A stretch of DNA of 64,000 nt from Fuerstiella sp. (GTDB lineage: Bacteria > Planctomycetota > Planctomycetia > Planctomycetales > Planctomycetaceae). The DNA is taken from assembly GCA_029247265.1 (NCBI GenBank), contig JAQWLN010000177.1:62001-126000 (forward strand). The letters run 5' to 3'. A program made the translations under genes and the position numbers. The stretch's first letter is position 1; each line of letters starts with the position of its first letter. The notes beneath the pieces were generated by a model that was not told where the DNA came from, did not search any database, and worked only from the letters and a program-made list of their open reading frames with translations. Below are positions 29,473 to 40,841 of the stretch, in pieces.

Positions 29473-30492
29473 TTATGACACCCGCGAGGCGATGGTGCTG
29501 AGGCTTACTAACTCCGCTGCGTCTCCGGCATTTTTAACCAGATCGCAAATGTGGTCCACCACTTCAAATTCTGGGTCTTCCACGTACATGATGGACGGAT
29601 GGCACAGAAAATCGAACACACCCCCGTTGTCGATGGCCCATTCCACGCACTGCGTGATCGATTTCAGAAAGTATTCACGCTTCCACCGACTGGTGCGAAA
29701 TGCGCCAACATCACTGATGGGGCTCATTGGAATTTCCACCAGGCCTGTGGGATATCGGTAGGGCTGAGCTGCCTTCATGGCCTCAACGATGGAGGCGTAC
29801 ACCTCAGCACCGGGTGGCTGTTTCGGTTCGCCGTACTTGTGCGACGGATATCCGGAACTGACCCACTCGAAACCCTGTGACAGCAGCATCTGTTGCAGAT
29901 CTTCGCGCCCGTTGAGTGCTGCGTGAGAGCCACCGGGACTGCGGAAGCCCTCGGCAGTGACTCCCAGCCGTTGCTGCATCGCAGCGGACGCTAGGCGGAT
30001 GTTTTCCTGAACGATGTCTTCCACCGACTTTCCGGCGACCAGCCACGGCGACCGCTGGAATCGGAACTGCACCTGTTTCACGTCCTTTGTCCAGATGTTG
30101 ACGTGATCATAGGTGTGATTGCCGATCGGATGACCCATCTCGGCAATCTGCCGCAGCCAGCTGACGTCCTGTTGTTCCAGCACGCGACCAACACAAAAGA
30201 AATGAATCAAGCCGCCCCGTTCATGGACTCGTTTCGCGGCCTGCAGCGAATACTGTTTGGTCTGGTCGTTCAGATTGCCTTTCTGAAAATCCCACTCCAT
30301 ATTGTCTCGTGAGGGATACTGGCGGCTCATCTCCAGATCAAAGGTGATTGCAATCTGCGCTTTTCGCCTGGTCTTACTATCGGCCGAGCTCAATGCCGGA
30401 AACATGGCGACTGCCGCGGCAGTCGATGCCAGAAACGCACGTCGACTTCGTTGTGCGGAGTCAGCGACCCGGTGGATGTCTCCAGACGGCAT
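29473..30492 (-). CDS. Polysaccharide deacetylase family protein, Tat/Sec-exported
   Basis: QRSRRAFLASTAAAVAM (Tat-like RR), QIAITFDLEMS, IGNHTYDHVNIW, GFRSPGG: NodB-homology motifs. Confidence 0.88.
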   Translation of the reverse strand: MPSGDIHRVADSAQRSRRAFLASTAAAVAMFPALSSADSKTRRKAQIAITFDLEMSRQYPSRDNMEWDFQKGNLNDQTKQYSLQAAKRVHERGGLIHFFCVGRVLEQQDVSWLRQIAEMGHPIGNHTYDHVNIWTKDVKQVQFRFQRSPWLVAGKSVEDIVQENIRLASAAMQQRLGVTAEGFRSPGGSHAALNGREDLQQMLLSQGFEWVSSGYPSHKYGEPKQPPGAEVYASIVEAMKAAQPYRYPTGLVEIPMSPISDVGAFRTSRWKREYFLKSITQCVEWAIDNGGVFDFLCHPSIMYVEDPEFEVVDHICDLVKNAGDAAELVSLSTIASRVS

Positions 30493-30635
30493 AGTTCTCT
30501 TCCGGACGAATGCTTGTGGTCGTGAAGACCAAGTCTAGCAATCAGCGGAAGCGATCCAAAGTGCGCACGGGAAAAAGCGAGCACGGAAAACGCCAAAGCG
30601 TTTCGTGTGATTCGGCACCGGAAATCTGACGTATG

Positions 30636-31601
30636 TCAGACTTCCACGGATTCCATCAGTTCAATGGACTTGTCCAGCGACTGAACGATCGTTGGTACCA
30701 GAGCGTCGGCTTCGTTGGCGGGAATCTGGCAGGTTCCGGCTGCCGCGTGACCGCCACCGCCGTGCTGCAGACAAAGACCACCAATGTCCACGGGGTTAGT
30801 GCGGCTGAGAATAGACTTACCCATGGCCAGCACTGTGGTGTCGGCCTGGCGGCTTCGCAGCAGATGAAAGGAAATGTTGCATTCCGGAAAGAGTGCATAC
30901 ACCAGAAATCGGTTGCCCGAATAGATGATGTCTTCGTTGCGGTAATCCAGCACCACAACGTTGCCGTAGACGCCTGAGCAGCGAGCAATCTGCTCCAGAA
31001 ATGCCTCGCGTTGAGAATTGTACAGGTCGATACGTTCACGCATGTCAGGCAAAGAAAGTATTTCATCAATGGAATGTGTTCGACAGTAGTCGACCAGGGC
31101 CAGCATCAGTTGGTAATTGGAGATTCGGAAGTCGCGAAAACGACCGAGCCCTGTTCTTGGGTCCATGATGAAGTTCAGCATCACCCAGTCTCGGGGATCA
31201 AGAATCTCGTCGCGACTGAAGCGGGCGGAATCGGCAATGTCGACGGCTTCCATCATTTCAGTGCTGATGTTCGTGAATCGTTCAGCGCCACCAAAATAGC
31301 CATAAACCACTCTCGCCGATGAATCAGCGTCCGGGTCCATGATGTAATTCTGTCGAACGACACTGCCGTTGCGAACGGCTTCGCTGCAATGGTGGTCGAA
31401 ACACAAATGGCAGTCCTGCACGTACGGCAGATTCGTGATGATATCGCGGGACGTGACGTCAATCAGTCCATCCTGCATGTCCTTTGGATGCACGAACGTG
31501 ATGTCGTCCAGCATCTGAAGCTCACGCAGAAGTGCAGCACACACGAGACCATCGAAGTCACTGCGTGTGATCAGTCGGTAACGAAATGTTTCAGTTGCCA
31601 T
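30636..31601 (-). CDS. DHH-family phosphoesterase (exopolyphosphatase-like)
   Basis: LITRSDFDGLVCAALL (DFDG), CFDHHCSE (DHH), C-terminal QHGGGGHAAAGTCQIP (GGGH). Confidence 0.9.
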   Translation of the reverse strand: MATETFRYRLITRSDFDGLVCAALLRELQMLDDITFVHPKDMQDGLIDVTSRDIITNLPYVQDCHLCFDHHCSEAVRNGSVVRQNYIMDPDADSSARVVYGYFGGAERFTNISTEMMEAVDIADSARFSRDEILDPRDWVMLNFIMDPRTGLGRFRDFRISNYQLMLALVDYCRTHSIDEILSLPDMRERIDLYNSQREAFLEQIARCSGVYGNVVVLDYRNEDIIYSGNRFLVYALFPECNISFHLLRSRQADTTVLAMGKSILSRTNPVDIGGLCLQHGGGGHAAAGTCQIPANEADALVPTIVQSLDKSIELMESVEV

Positions 31602-32089
31602 GATGAAATTCCTTGTCCGGGACGGACCTCAGGTCGATTTAAGTTCGCGTTCGGAACTGATTGGTCAGTTGGTGCAGGTCGCTGCATTGATCGGCGAAAT
31701 AGCAGCCAGTTGATTATTGATCAGGATGTTTGGAATGACGAGGAAATCCACTGGTCGGTTGCCGATACGAGATCCCTGTGCAGTGAGCATAAGTCAGGAA
31801 TTACTCCCGGTCTGCGATCCGGCTGCCATGGCGATGGGTGAGGCGGAATCGCATCATCTCGCATCAAGTTAGTGCGATTGTGCTGAATATGCGGACGGTC
31901 TGAACGGGCATGATTCCGGCATCTGCCCAGGCAAAACAAGAACGCTCTGCTTGACGTACCACGTGTTTTGGCGACTGTCGCCGCCATTTGGCGGACTCAG
32001 TCCAGTTTTCTCAGCCCCTGATTGGAGACTCAGACGGGCCGTTGCAACAATGGGAACATTGACCATCTTCTCTTAACAAAGACTCAATC

Positions 32090-33568
32090 ATGAAATTCGT
32101 CCCTGTTGCTGCTGGACTGCTGCTCTGCCTGACGGCACTCTGCAGCGCGGCCGCGGCGTCCGCCAAACCGAATATTCTGTTTATCGCCATTGATGACCAG
32201 AACGACTGGATTGGCTGCTTGAACGGTCATCCGCAGATTCAGACTCCGCATATCGATGCCCTGGCGGAACGGGGCACTGTGTTTCTGAATGCTCACTGCC
32301 AGTCGCCACTTTGCAATTCGTCTCGAACGAGTCTGATGACAGGTCGCCGTCCATCATCGACAGGCGTCTACGGATTGGCTCCGTGGTTTCGAGACGTCGA
32401 AGAACTGAAAGACATCGTGTCGTTGCCACAGCATTTGCGGAATAACGGATACACGGCGCTGACCACCGGAAAAATTTATCACGGTGGTTATGGTCGCCGA
32501 CCGAATAAGGACGATGAATTCGATGTGATCGGACCGCCTCCCGGCGTGGGAGTTCGTCCGAAGCAGAAGCTGGTGCAGACGCCGTCCCCCCACCCGTTGG
32601 TTGACTGGGGCGTGTTTCCTCATAAGGACGAGGACAAGGGCGACTGGCGAGTCGCTTCGTGGGCCGTCGACGAACTGGCGAAACAACAGGACGAGCCATT
32701 CTTTCTTTCTGTCGGATTCTTACTGCCACACGTCCCCTGTTACGCGACGCAGAAATGGTTCGATCTGTACCCCGAAGAAACGCTCCAGCTGCCACCGTTC
32801 CAGGCCAACGACCGGGACGACACGCCACGCTTCAGCTGGTACATGCACTGGAAGCTGCCGGAACCACGCCATAAGTTTCTGATTGAGGCAAATCAGTGGA
32901 AGAACATCGTCCGATCGTACCTCGCCTGCACCAGTTTTGTGGACAGTCAGGTCGGCCGTGTTCTGCAGGCTCTGGAGAAAAGCGGTAAAGCAGACAACAC
33001 CATTGTTGTGCTTTGGTCAGACCACGGCTGGCATCTTGGCGAAAAACTAATCACCGGCAAGAACACGTTATGGGATCGTTCCACTCGGGTTCCGCTGATC
33101 TTTGCAGGACCAGGAGTGGCGGCAGGCGGGCGTTGCGAGCAGCCGGCAGAACTGCTGGACATGTATCCGACGCTGTCAGAGTTGTGTGGATTGGAAGCAC
33201 CTGAAGGCCTGGAAGGACACAGCCTGATGCGTCAACTGCAGGACGCCACTGCGGAACGTGACTGGCCTGCGATCACAACACACAACCATGATAATCATGG
33301 AATCCGCACAAGGGACTGGCGATATATTCAGTATGCAGACGGCAGTGAAGAGCTGTATCACATGAAAGATGATCCAAACGAGTGGAAGAATCTGGCCGGT
33401 GCCGCAGAATACGCAGACGTTGTTAAGCGACATCGCAAGTGGGTTCCGGAAAGTCGTCAGCCTGTTCCGGGAAGCCGGCATCGAATTCTGCTGTACGGGG
33501 CCGACGGCAGCGTTAACTGGGAGGGCGAAGACGTTGCTGCGGACGATCCGGTTCCTGAACTTGAATAG
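32090..33568 (+). CDS. Sulfatase (iduronate-2-sulfatase-like), secreted
   Basis: Signal peptide; PNILFIAIDDQNDWIGC; active-site SPLCNSSRTSLMTGRRPSSTGVYG (C-x-S-x-R); WSDHGWHLGEK. Confidence 0.95.
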   Translation: MKFVPVAAGLLLCLTALCSAAAASAKPNILFIAIDDQNDWIGCLNGHPQIQTPHIDALAERGTVFLNAHCQSPLCNSSRTSLMTGRRPSSTGVYGLAPWFRDVEELKDIVSLPQHLRNNGYTALTTGKIYHGGYGRRPNKDDEFDVIGPPPGVGVRPKQKLVQTPSPHPLVDWGVFPHKDEDKGDWRVASWAVDELAKQQDEPFFLSVGFLLPHVPCYATQKWFDLYPEETLQLPPFQANDRDDTPRFSWYMHWKLPEPRHKFLIEANQWKNIVRSYLACTSFVDSQVGRVLQALEKSGKADNTIVVLWSDHGWHLGEKLITGKNTLWDRSTRVPLIFAGPGVAAGGRCEQPAELLDMYPTLSELCGLEAPEGLEGHSLMRQLQDATAERDWPAITTHNHDNHGIRTRDWRYIQYADGSEELYHMKDDPNEWKNLAGAAEYADVVKRHRKWVPESRQPVPGSRHRILLYGADGSVNWEGEDVAADDPVPELE

Positions 33569-33712
33569 TGTTGTGACACAGGCCTGGTCCGTGGCCACGA
33601 GTTGTGCAGCAGAACGAAAATTCGACATTTGCAGCCTGCTTCATCGTTTCTACCGAAGACTCAGGCAATTCCTTAACTCTGATCGGCCGGATTATTCCGG
33701 CCTTACCATATC

Positions 33713-34840
33713 ATGAAATTTACTGTTCCCGATATCGATTCGCAGATTCTTGACTCGTTGCACAGTCCGTCGCTGGTCGTCTTTGCCGACCAGGTGCGCG
33801 CCAACATCGACCGAATGATCGCGACTGCAGGTTCTGTCGACAGGCTTCGTCCTCACTGCAAAACGCACAAGATGTCAGAAGTCGTGAAGATTCTTCTTCA
33901 GAAGGGCGTGACACGACACAAAGCGGCGACAGTGGCTGAGGTCGAAATGCTGGCCGACGCCGGGGCAAAGGATATATCCTTTGCCTACAACCCGGTTGGC
34001 CCGAATATTTCGCGCGTTGTTGAACTGGCACGGAAGTATCCCAACGTCAAACTTACTGTGACCGCAGACCACCCTGCTCCGCTGCGCCAACTGTCAGCTG
34101 CAATGGTCGCTGCCGACCTTCGGGTCGGTGTGATGCTGGATGTGGACACGGGGCTGCATCGGACCGGCATCGCCCCGGATACAGATGCAGCGTTGCAGTT
34201 ATATCAGTCCATTGAGGATCTGGATGGGCTGACGCCTGCCGGGTTCCATGTGTACGACGGTCACCAGCACCAGGAATCGCTGGATGAACGCAGAGCTGCA
34301 GTGCTGTCCGAATGGCCAAAGGTCCTCGACCTGAAGGTGCGATGCGAGCAGGCCGGCCTTTCGGTTCCGGAGTTGCTGTGTGGTGGCACGCCGACGTTTC
34401 CTCTGTATGCGGAACTGGATGACCCGGCAATTCTGCTCAGTCCGGGAACAGGTATTTTTCATGACGTTGGTTATGGCGGACATTTTCCGGACCTGGACTT
34501 TGTTCCTGCCGCTGCCGTGGTCGCGCGAGTGATCAGTCGGCCGACGCCGGACCGCATTACTCTGGACCTGGGCAACAAATCGGTCGCCGCCGATCCACCG
34601 AAAGGCCAGCGAGTTTACTTTCCGGATCTGCCGACCGCGTCACAGGTGATTCACAACGAAGAACATCTGGTTTTGGAAACACCGGATGCCGAGAAGTTTC
34701 AACCTGGCGATGTTTTGCTCGGCATTCCCACTCACATCTGCCCGACCAGTGCGCTACATCAGGATGTTGCGGTGATTGATCAGGGCAAGCTGGTCGGTTC
34801 GTGGGACGTGACTGCCAGAAACCGGCGGATTACGATTTAG
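33713..34840 (+). CDS. DSD1-family PLP-dependent enzyme (D-threonine aldolase / D-serine dehydratase-like)
   Basis: LRPHCKTHKMSEV (PLP Lys region), VGVMLDVDTGLHRTGI, C-terminal GIPTHICPTSALHQDVAVID (metal-binding H..C). Confidence 0.92.
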   Translation: MKFTVPDIDSQILDSLHSPSLVVFADQVRANIDRMIATAGSVDRLRPHCKTHKMSEVVKILLQKGVTRHKAATVAEVEMLADAGAKDISFAYNPVGPNISRVVELARKYPNVKLTVTADHPAPLRQLSAAMVAADLRVGVMLDVDTGLHRTGIAPDTDAALQLYQSIEDLDGLTPAGFHVYDGHQHQESLDERRAAVLSEWPKVLDLKVRCEQAGLSVPELLCGGTPTFPLYAELDDPAILLSPGTGIFHDVGYGGHFPDLDFVPAAAVVARVISRPTPDRITLDLGNKSVAADPPKGQRVYFPDLPTASQVIHNEEHLVLETPDAEKFQPGDVLLGIPTHICPTSALHQDVAVIDQGKLVGSWDVTARNRRITI

Positions 34841-34912
34841 AGCCATTCGGAAGAGACAACGACCCCGTTTACAGCCATGCCTCAGTTTCTCAGCTGAACC
34901 AAAGGAAAACCA

Positions 34913-35842
34913 ATGCCCTCGACACGTCGACATTTTCTCTCGGCCGCCGCGACAACAACAGCCTGCAGCCTTCTTCCGTTTTCTGCCTCATTAAAGGCTC
35001 CGGCTGCCGATCCTCCCGTGCGTAACGGCCAACCACTGCTGAAACTCAGTCTTGCTGCCTACAGCTTCAACAAGTTCTTTGCCCGCCGCGGCACTCCCGA
35101 ACAAATCGCTGCCGCCGATATGACGTTGGAGAAGTTTATTGACTACTGTGCCGAACAGGAGCTTGGTGCTGCAGAGCTGACGGGGTATTACTTTCCGAAA
35201 GAAGTGACGACGGAGTATCTGCTCAGCCTGCGGCAGCGGACGCACCGACTGGGGCTGGATATTTCCGGAACGGCAATCGGCAATGACTTCTGTCTGGTGG
35301 CCGGAGAAGCCCGTGAACGGCAGCTGGCTGAGTGTCGTCGCTGGATTGACTATGCGGCGATCATGGGAGCTCCTGCAATTCGCATCTTTGCAGGCAAGGT
35401 ACCGAAGGGAGATACAGAAGAAGCTGCGGTGGAACGGTGTGTCGACGGCATTAATCAAAGCCTCGATTATGCTGCGACAAAGGGTGTTTTTCTGGCGCTG
35501 GAAAACCATGGCGGCATCACTTCAACGCCCGACCAACTGCTGAAGATCGTTGGCAATGTCAAATCATCGCCGTGGTTTGGCGTGAACTTTGACAGCGGGA
35601 ATTTTCGAACAGATGACCCGTATCGCGACCTGGCACGAATCGCCCCGTATGCCGTAAATGCACAGGTAAAGGTGATGCTGCATACCGCCGATCGAAAAAA
35701 GGCCTACCCAGCAGATTTATCGAAAGTCATCCGCATCCTGCAGCACGCCAACTATCGAGGCTACGTGGCTCTGGAATTTGAGGAGCGGAATCCGTTCGAA
35801 GAGATTCCCAAAGTGTTGAAGCAGCTTCGTGATCTGGTCTGA
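34913..35842 (+). CDS. Sugar phosphate isomerase/epimerase family TIM-barrel protein, exported
   Basis: STRRHFLSAAATTTACSLLPF Tat-like leader; AIRIFAGKVPKGDTEE, LALENHGGITSTPDQLL, FGVNFDSGNF, YVALEFEE. Confidence 0.88.
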   Translation: MPSTRRHFLSAAATTTACSLLPFSASLKAPAADPPVRNGQPLLKLSLAAYSFNKFFARRGTPEQIAAADMTLEKFIDYCAEQELGAAELTGYYFPKEVTTEYLLSLRQRTHRLGLDISGTAIGNDFCLVAGEARERQLAECRRWIDYAAIMGAPAIRIFAGKVPKGDTEEAAVERCVDGINQSLDYAATKGVFLALENHGGITSTPDQLLKIVGNVKSSPWFGVNFDSGNFRTDDPYRDLARIAPYAVNAQVKVMLHTADRKKAYPADLSKVIRILQHANYRGYVALEFEERNPFEEIPKVLKQLRDLV

Positions 35843-35849
35843 CGCGGCA

Positions 35850-35880
35850 CGGCCTGCAGGCCGATGCGAGCTGACGCTCG
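35850..35880. repeat. Two adjacent palindromes (CGGCCTGCAGGCCG; CGAGC-TGAC-GCTCG) between convergent genes
   Basis: Read directly; 35850-35863 is a perfect 14-bp palindrome and 35867-35880 a 5-bp stem with TGAC loop. Confidence 0.6.
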
Positions 35881-35942
35881 GAGGCTCCCGGGCCGAATCC
35901 AGAGGATGTACTACGTGGCTCAGGATCTGATTCAACAGCATT

Positions 35943-37316
35943 TCATACGTAACGAATACGCTTGCTGACGTCTGTATTGACGCTCTGGTACGGAGTTGAA
36001 AGATTGCCCGGACTAAACAGTTCGGCTCTCATGAATTCCATGTCGTCCCAGCCAATCGCATTCGTGAATATCGGTTTCAGGTATTCTTCACCGAATCCTG
36101 ATGCCTGCATCCGGTGGTTGTCATACATGGATGGGTGAACACATCGCGGGTGGATTTCACCCCACTGGTTTCGCAGTTTGTTCGCCGAAATGGAAGACAC
36201 GTCAAAGCCGTTGGCGGGGCTGTATTGCAGCGTCGCGACCGTATTGTTTTCGCCATTGACCAGCAGGCGGACCGCTTTCCCGCCAAGCTGTGGTGCATGA
36301 AAACGGTCGAACAGAATTGGCCGGCCGCCCCGCTGTGTGTGTCCCACTTTACGAGTAAAATACGCGGCTGAGGCGGGTTCGTGAGTTCTCGCACGATCAA
36401 AGAATTCGGGCTCGATCCGGTCCTGCAGGATTTTTTGCAGCGCGTCGGCGGCGCCACTGTAGCGTATATTGCCCGCCGGGTCATAGGTTGGCGTCGCGGC
36501 GCCCAGGTCGCAGCCATCCGCTGTCTTCGCGCCTTCACCCACCACAATGAGCACGTGGTGCTGCGTGTCGTAGATCTGCCGAACCCGCTGTTCAAGTTCA
36601 TCGAAATCCACAGGCACCTCCGGGATCAAAATCAGATCCGGCTGCCCATAGGCGGCACCCAGCGCGATGTAGCCGGACTGGCGGCCCATGACTTCCACAA
36701 TTCCGATTCGTCGGTGACTTTCAGCTGTCGTGCGCAAACGTCGAACACACTGGGCTACCACAAACACCGCGGTGGCATAGCCAGGAGTTGCATAGTTAAT
36801 GATGTCTTCCAGATCCATATGCTGGCGTGCACGAATCTGTACAGTTCCGAGACCGTCACCATCGTCAGTCGGCTGTTGTACCCATTCATTGGGCTCGTTC
36901 AGGTAATTGAGTCCCAGGTCGTTGTCGATGGTTTTGGGGGCCAGTACGCACTGAGTGAACTCGGCAATCGGCTGCATGCCGTTGATGGTGCCGTCGCCAC
37001 CGATACAAATCAGGCCATCCAGTTCCAACCGCTTCAGACTTCTCTTTACGATTTCAATCTGGTCAGAGTCCGGATCAATATATGTCCGCGACGACCCGAT
37101 AAGCGTCCCGCCCAGACACGGATCGAGTTCCGGAATACTGGTGAACAGCGGATTCAGGTGAACGTGCGGAACGTTGTTCGACAGCAGCCCTGCATATCCT
37201 CTCAGCAGTCCGAAGACATTGATGCTCAGGGCATTCGCCTGCTCGACAGCCCCATATATGGTTGCGTTCAGCGTTGGCGTATCACCTCCAGCAGTCAGTA
37301 TTCCGATGCGTTTCAT
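35943..37316 (-). CDS. pfkA: 6-phosphofructokinase
   Basis: From MKRIGILTAGGDTPTLNATIYGAV; ICIGGDGTINGMQ, LAPKTIDNDL, VEVMGRQSGYIAL. The upstream 76 codons in the track look non-coding. Confidence 0.93.
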   Translation of the reverse strand: MKRIGILTAGGDTPTLNATIYGAVEQANALSINVFGLLRGYAGLLSNNVPHVHLNPLFTSIPELDPCLGGTLIGSSRTYIDPDSDQIEIVKRSLKRLELDGLICIGGDGTINGMQPIAEFTQCVLAPKTIDNDLGLNYLNEPNEWVQQPTDDGDGLGTVQIRARQHMDLEDIINYATPGYATAVFVVAQCVRRLRTTAESHRRIGIVEVMGRQSGYIALGAAYGQPDLILIPEVPVDFDELEQRVRQIYDTQHHVLIVVGEGAKTADGCDLGAATPTYDPAGNIRYSGAADALQKILQDRIEPEFFDRARTHEPASAAYFTRKVGHTQRGGRPILFDRFHAPQLGGKAVRLLVNGENNTVATLQYSPANGFDVSSISANKLRNQWGEIHPRCVHPSMYDNHRMQASGFGEEYLKPIFTNAIGWDDMEFMRAELFSPGNLSTPYQSVNTDVSKRIRYV

Positions 37317-37634
37317 TGACCAGACCTGGCGACAGTTGAGAGAACAGATTCGACTTTGTGAACATTGTTGCAGAAAGTCGATTATCCGGCATCCGGACCC
37401 GGCGGGCTCGGGAGCGAAATCCAGCGACGGCCGGAAAAACACTGGCCACAGAACCTTGCATCGGGAAGAGTTCCGGCCAGAAGCTCTGCAGTTTGAGAAT
37501 TGTGGGTAACCACCGTCGTCGTGGTTTGAAATGCCCGAAGCCATGAATACGATGTTGTGGTGTCAATGTGGGGGCCCTCCGATTTTCCCCCTTCCAATAA
37601 CCATCCCACCAGTTTGCAATAAAGGAATCGACCT

Positions 37635-38729
37635 GTGAGCAATGTTGCCGAAGCAGCGCAGAAGAATAGGGAACTGCTGGATCAGCAAACTCGGGAAATC
37701 GTGCAGTGGCACTTTGGCGACGACACGGGAAGTCAATTCTGGCTTGAAAAAAAGAAGGAGTTCGACTTCGACCCATTGACGGATGTGAATTGCTTTGACG
37801 ACCTGAAGAAGTTTCCCCTTTTTGAAGATGACTGGCTGCGAGGCGGCCCGATGCGCCGCTGGGTTCCTCAGCCGTATCAGGATAAGCCGATTTACGTCTT
37901 TGAAACCGGTGGTACGACTGGCGTGCCGAAGTCTCGTGTGGTTGTTGAGGATCACTGGATTGACTACGAGATGTTCAGTGACACGCTGTCGGACGAAAAT
38001 TTTCCTCGCGGAGCCAACTGGCTGATGCTGGGGCCTTCAGGGCCGCGTCGGCTGCGACTGGCTATCGAACATCTGGCACAACACCGCGGCGGCATCAGTT
38101 TTTGTGTGGACCTGGATCCCCGCTGGGTGGTGAAACTTCTGAAGAAGGGCAAGGTCGAAGAAGTCAAGGAGTACAGCAACCACGTCATCGATCAGGCGAT
38201 GGCGATCATCGGTGCCGGTAATGAAATTCAGTGTATGTTCACAACACCCAAGTTGCTGGAAGCGCTGGCGATGCGTCTGCTGGACGAAGGCAGCAGTATC
38301 GAAGAAGCTGGGATTAAGGGAATTTTCTGCGGAGGCACAGAATTCACTCAGCAATGGAATCGGTTTGCCTGCGAAGAACTGCTCGGCCCCAATGTCTTTA
38401 TGACACCGACCTATGGCAACACGCTGATGGGACTTGCCTGTGGCAAGCCATTTGATCCGGCAGACGACTACAAGGTGACGTATTACGCTCCACAGCCTCG
38501 GGCAGTGGTGGAGGTTGTGGACTTTGACTACCATACGAAGGTGGTTGACTACCACGCGACTGGCCGCGTTAAGTTGTACACGTTGACCAAGGAGTTCTTC
38601 GTGCCGGGCTTTTTGGAGCGTGACGAAGCCGAACGCGAAGACCCTCACGAAAAGTACCCGTGGGACGGCGTCAGTGGTGTTCGTCCGTATCACGTCTTTG
38701 CAAAGACGACGACGGTCGGCGTTTATTAG
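37635..38729 (+). CDS. Phenylacetate-CoA ligase-like / ANL-superfamily adenylating enzyme
   Basis: VFETGGTTGVPKSRVV (AMP-binding P-loop-like motif), GIFCGGTEFTQQ, MTPTYGNTLMG. Confidence 0.82.
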   Translation: MSNVAEAAQKNRELLDQQTREIVQWHFGDDTGSQFWLEKKKEFDFDPLTDVNCFDDLKKFPLFEDDWLRGGPMRRWVPQPYQDKPIYVFETGGTTGVPKSRVVVEDHWIDYEMFSDTLSDENFPRGANWLMLGPSGPRRLRLAIEHLAQHRGGISFCVDLDPRWVVKLLKKGKVEEVKEYSNHVIDQAMAIIGAGNEIQCMFTTPKLLEALAMRLLDEGSSIEEAGIKGIFCGGTEFTQQWNRFACEELLGPNVFMTPTYGNTLMGLACGKPFDPADDYKVTYYAPQPRAVVEVVDFDYHTKVVDYHATGRVKLYTLTKEFFVPGFLERDEAEREDPHEKYPWDGVSGVRPYHVFAKTTTVGVY

Positions 38730-38782
38730 AACCGGCTCTGCCGCGTCAGGCGGGAGATTGCTGTTGCCGTCCTGAGACGTAG

Positions 38783-38804
38783 AGTGCGTGCTGGCACGCA
38801 CTTT
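38783..38804. terminator. Hairpin AGTGCGTGC-TG-GCACGCACT + TT between convergent genes; terminator-like
   Basis: Perfect 9-bp inverted repeat read directly; sits between 37635..38729(+) and 38949..40571(-). Confidence 0.45.
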
Positions 38805-38948
38805 ACAGAGCTGCAGCTTGGCGCCATTGCTCCGGCCCCCGCATTTCGATTACCGAAAGTCTCCGACCGGGACATTTCACAGTGTAGTACGGACCTGCGG
38901 GCGAGACTCGGCGGCATCAGAAAGTCCCGCGTTCCGCGTCTGGGGTTT

Positions 38949-40571
38949 TCAGACCAGCTGTTTCGGTCGGGTTTGACGTTTCTCGAGGGCCGCGCCGACG
39001 AATCCTTTGAACAGCGGATGAGGTTTGTTGGGCTGCGACTTGAATTCCGGATGGTACTGTACTGCCACGTACCATGGGTGATCGTTCAGCTCAACAACTT
39101 CCACCAGACCCCCGTCCGGACTGGTGCCCACAGGCGTCATTCCCGCATGAACGTATTGTTCCCGGTACTCAGGATTGAACTCGTAGCGGTGACGATGTCG
39201 TTCGTTGATTTCTGCTGTTCCGTAAGCCGCCAGTGAGTGAGATCCTTCGGAAAGCAGGCAGGGCTGGCTGCCAAGTCGCATCGTGCCGCCCTTGTTTTCC
39301 ACATCCGCCTGATCTTCCAGCAGACAGATCACCGGGTGCTGAGTGTCGGCCTGGAATTCGCTGCTGTTGGCGTCGCCCAGTCCCATAACATTGCGTGCAA
39401 ATTCAATAACGGCACATTGCATGCCCAGACAGATACCGAAGTACGGAATATTGTTTTCTCGAGCGTACTGAACGGCTTGGATCTTGCCTTCGATGCCTCG
39501 CATGCCGAAGCCGCCCGGAACGAGAACCCCGTCGACACCCTTCAACAGGCTTTCGGCACCCTTGTTTTCCAGGTCTTCTGCCTCGATTCGTTTCGCGATG
39601 ATTCTTGTCGAGTGATGGAAGCCGGCGTGGTCCAGAGATTCATAGATGGATTTGTAGGCGTCGAATTGATCGATGTATTTACCGACAACAGCCACGGTCA
39701 CTTCGTGTCGAGGGTTACGAATACGGTGGATCAGGTCCCGATAATCATCCAGCTGAAGCGGGCCCGCCTCGATATTTAACTTCTCGAGAATCAACTCATC
39801 CAGCTTGTGCTCGACCAGTCCCATGGGCACTTCGTAGATCGAATATTCCTTGTCGACCTCTTCAATGACCGCACGTTTTTCGACGTTACAGAAAAGGGCG
39901 ATCTTGTCGGTGTGTTCCGTGCCAATCGGGCGTTCTGTTCGACAAACCAGAATGTCCGGTTGAATTCCAATAGTCCGAAGCTGCTGCACGCTGTGCTGCG
40001 TCGGTTTGGTTTTTGCTTCTCGTGCGGCCTTCAGATAGGGCACCAGGGTCAGATGAATGAACAGACAGTTCTCTTTGCCGATGTCCAGAGGGATCTGTCG
40101 AATGGCTTCCAGAAAGGGCAACCCTTCGATGTCGCCGGTTGTTCCCCCAAGTTCCGTGATGACCACGTCAACATCGGGGCCCGCCAGTCGTCGAATGCTG
40201 TCCTTGATTTCATCCGTGATGTGCGGGACCACCTGAACTGTCCGGCCGAGGTATTCGCCGCGTCGTTCCTTGTTAATGACCGTTTGGTAAATCTGGCCGG
40301 TGGTGTAGTTGGAGTCACGATTCAGAATGCTTGACGTGAATCGTTCGTAGTGACCCAGGTCGAGGTCGGTCTCTGAGCCATCATCCAGAACGTAGACTTC
40401 GCCGTGCTGGTAGGGACTCATTGTGCCCGGATCGACGTTGATGTACGGATCCAGTTTCTGCATACGAACCGTCAGCCCACGACGTTCCAGCAGCATGCCG
40501 ATAGAGGCGGAGGTCAGTCCTTTACCCAGAGAGCTTACGACGCCGCCCGTAACGAAGATGTGCTGAGTCAT
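38949..40571 (-). CDS. pyrG: CTP synthase
   Basis: 540 aa; [78 protein letters not shown]; GATase [11 protein letters not shown]. Confidence 0.98.
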   Translation of the reverse strand: MTQHIFVTGGVVSSLGKGLTSASIGMLLERRGLTVRMQKLDPYINVDPGTMSPYQHGEVYVLDDGSETDLDLGHYERFTSSILNRDSNYTTGQIYQTVINKERRGEYLGRTVQVVPHITDEIKDSIRRLAGPDVDVVITELGGTTGDIEGLPFLEAIRQIPLDIGKENCLFIHLTLVPYLKAAREAKTKPTQHSVQQLRTIGIQPDILVCRTERPIGTEHTDKIALFCNVEKRAVIEEVDKEYSIYEVPMGLVEHKLDELILEKLNIEAGPLQLDDYRDLIHRIRNPRHEVTVAVVGKYIDQFDAYKSIYESLDHAGFHHSTRIIAKRIEAEDLENKGAESLLKGVDGVLVPGGFGMRGIEGKIQAVQYARENNIPYFGICLGMQCAVIEFARNVMGLGDANSSEFQADTQHPVICLLEDQADVENKGGTMRLGSQPCLLSEGSHSLAAYGTAEINERHRHRYEFNPEYREQYVHAGMTPVGTSPDGGLVEVVELNDHPWYVAVQYHPEFKSQPNKPHPLFKGFVGAALEKRQTRPKQLV

Positions 40572-40841
40572 ACTGTTAAAGTCCTTTTTCTGCCGTTGTC
40601 CGGCCTGGTTACGGCTGCCGAAAGGGATATCTCCCTGCGGCTGTAATCAGCATCCGAAAACGCAACGAGGCATGTTGCGTTTTTCATGGATGTGACGTTG
40701 CTCAGCCGGACTATTAAAGCGGATGCCTGCAAGTCCTCAACACATTGATGCCTCAATCCTCAATAAGTCCCGAAAATGACGCTGCGGCAGGCGCCCATCG
40801 GGTGGCCTTTGTCCGAAAACTCAGGATTTATCCACAGCGCA

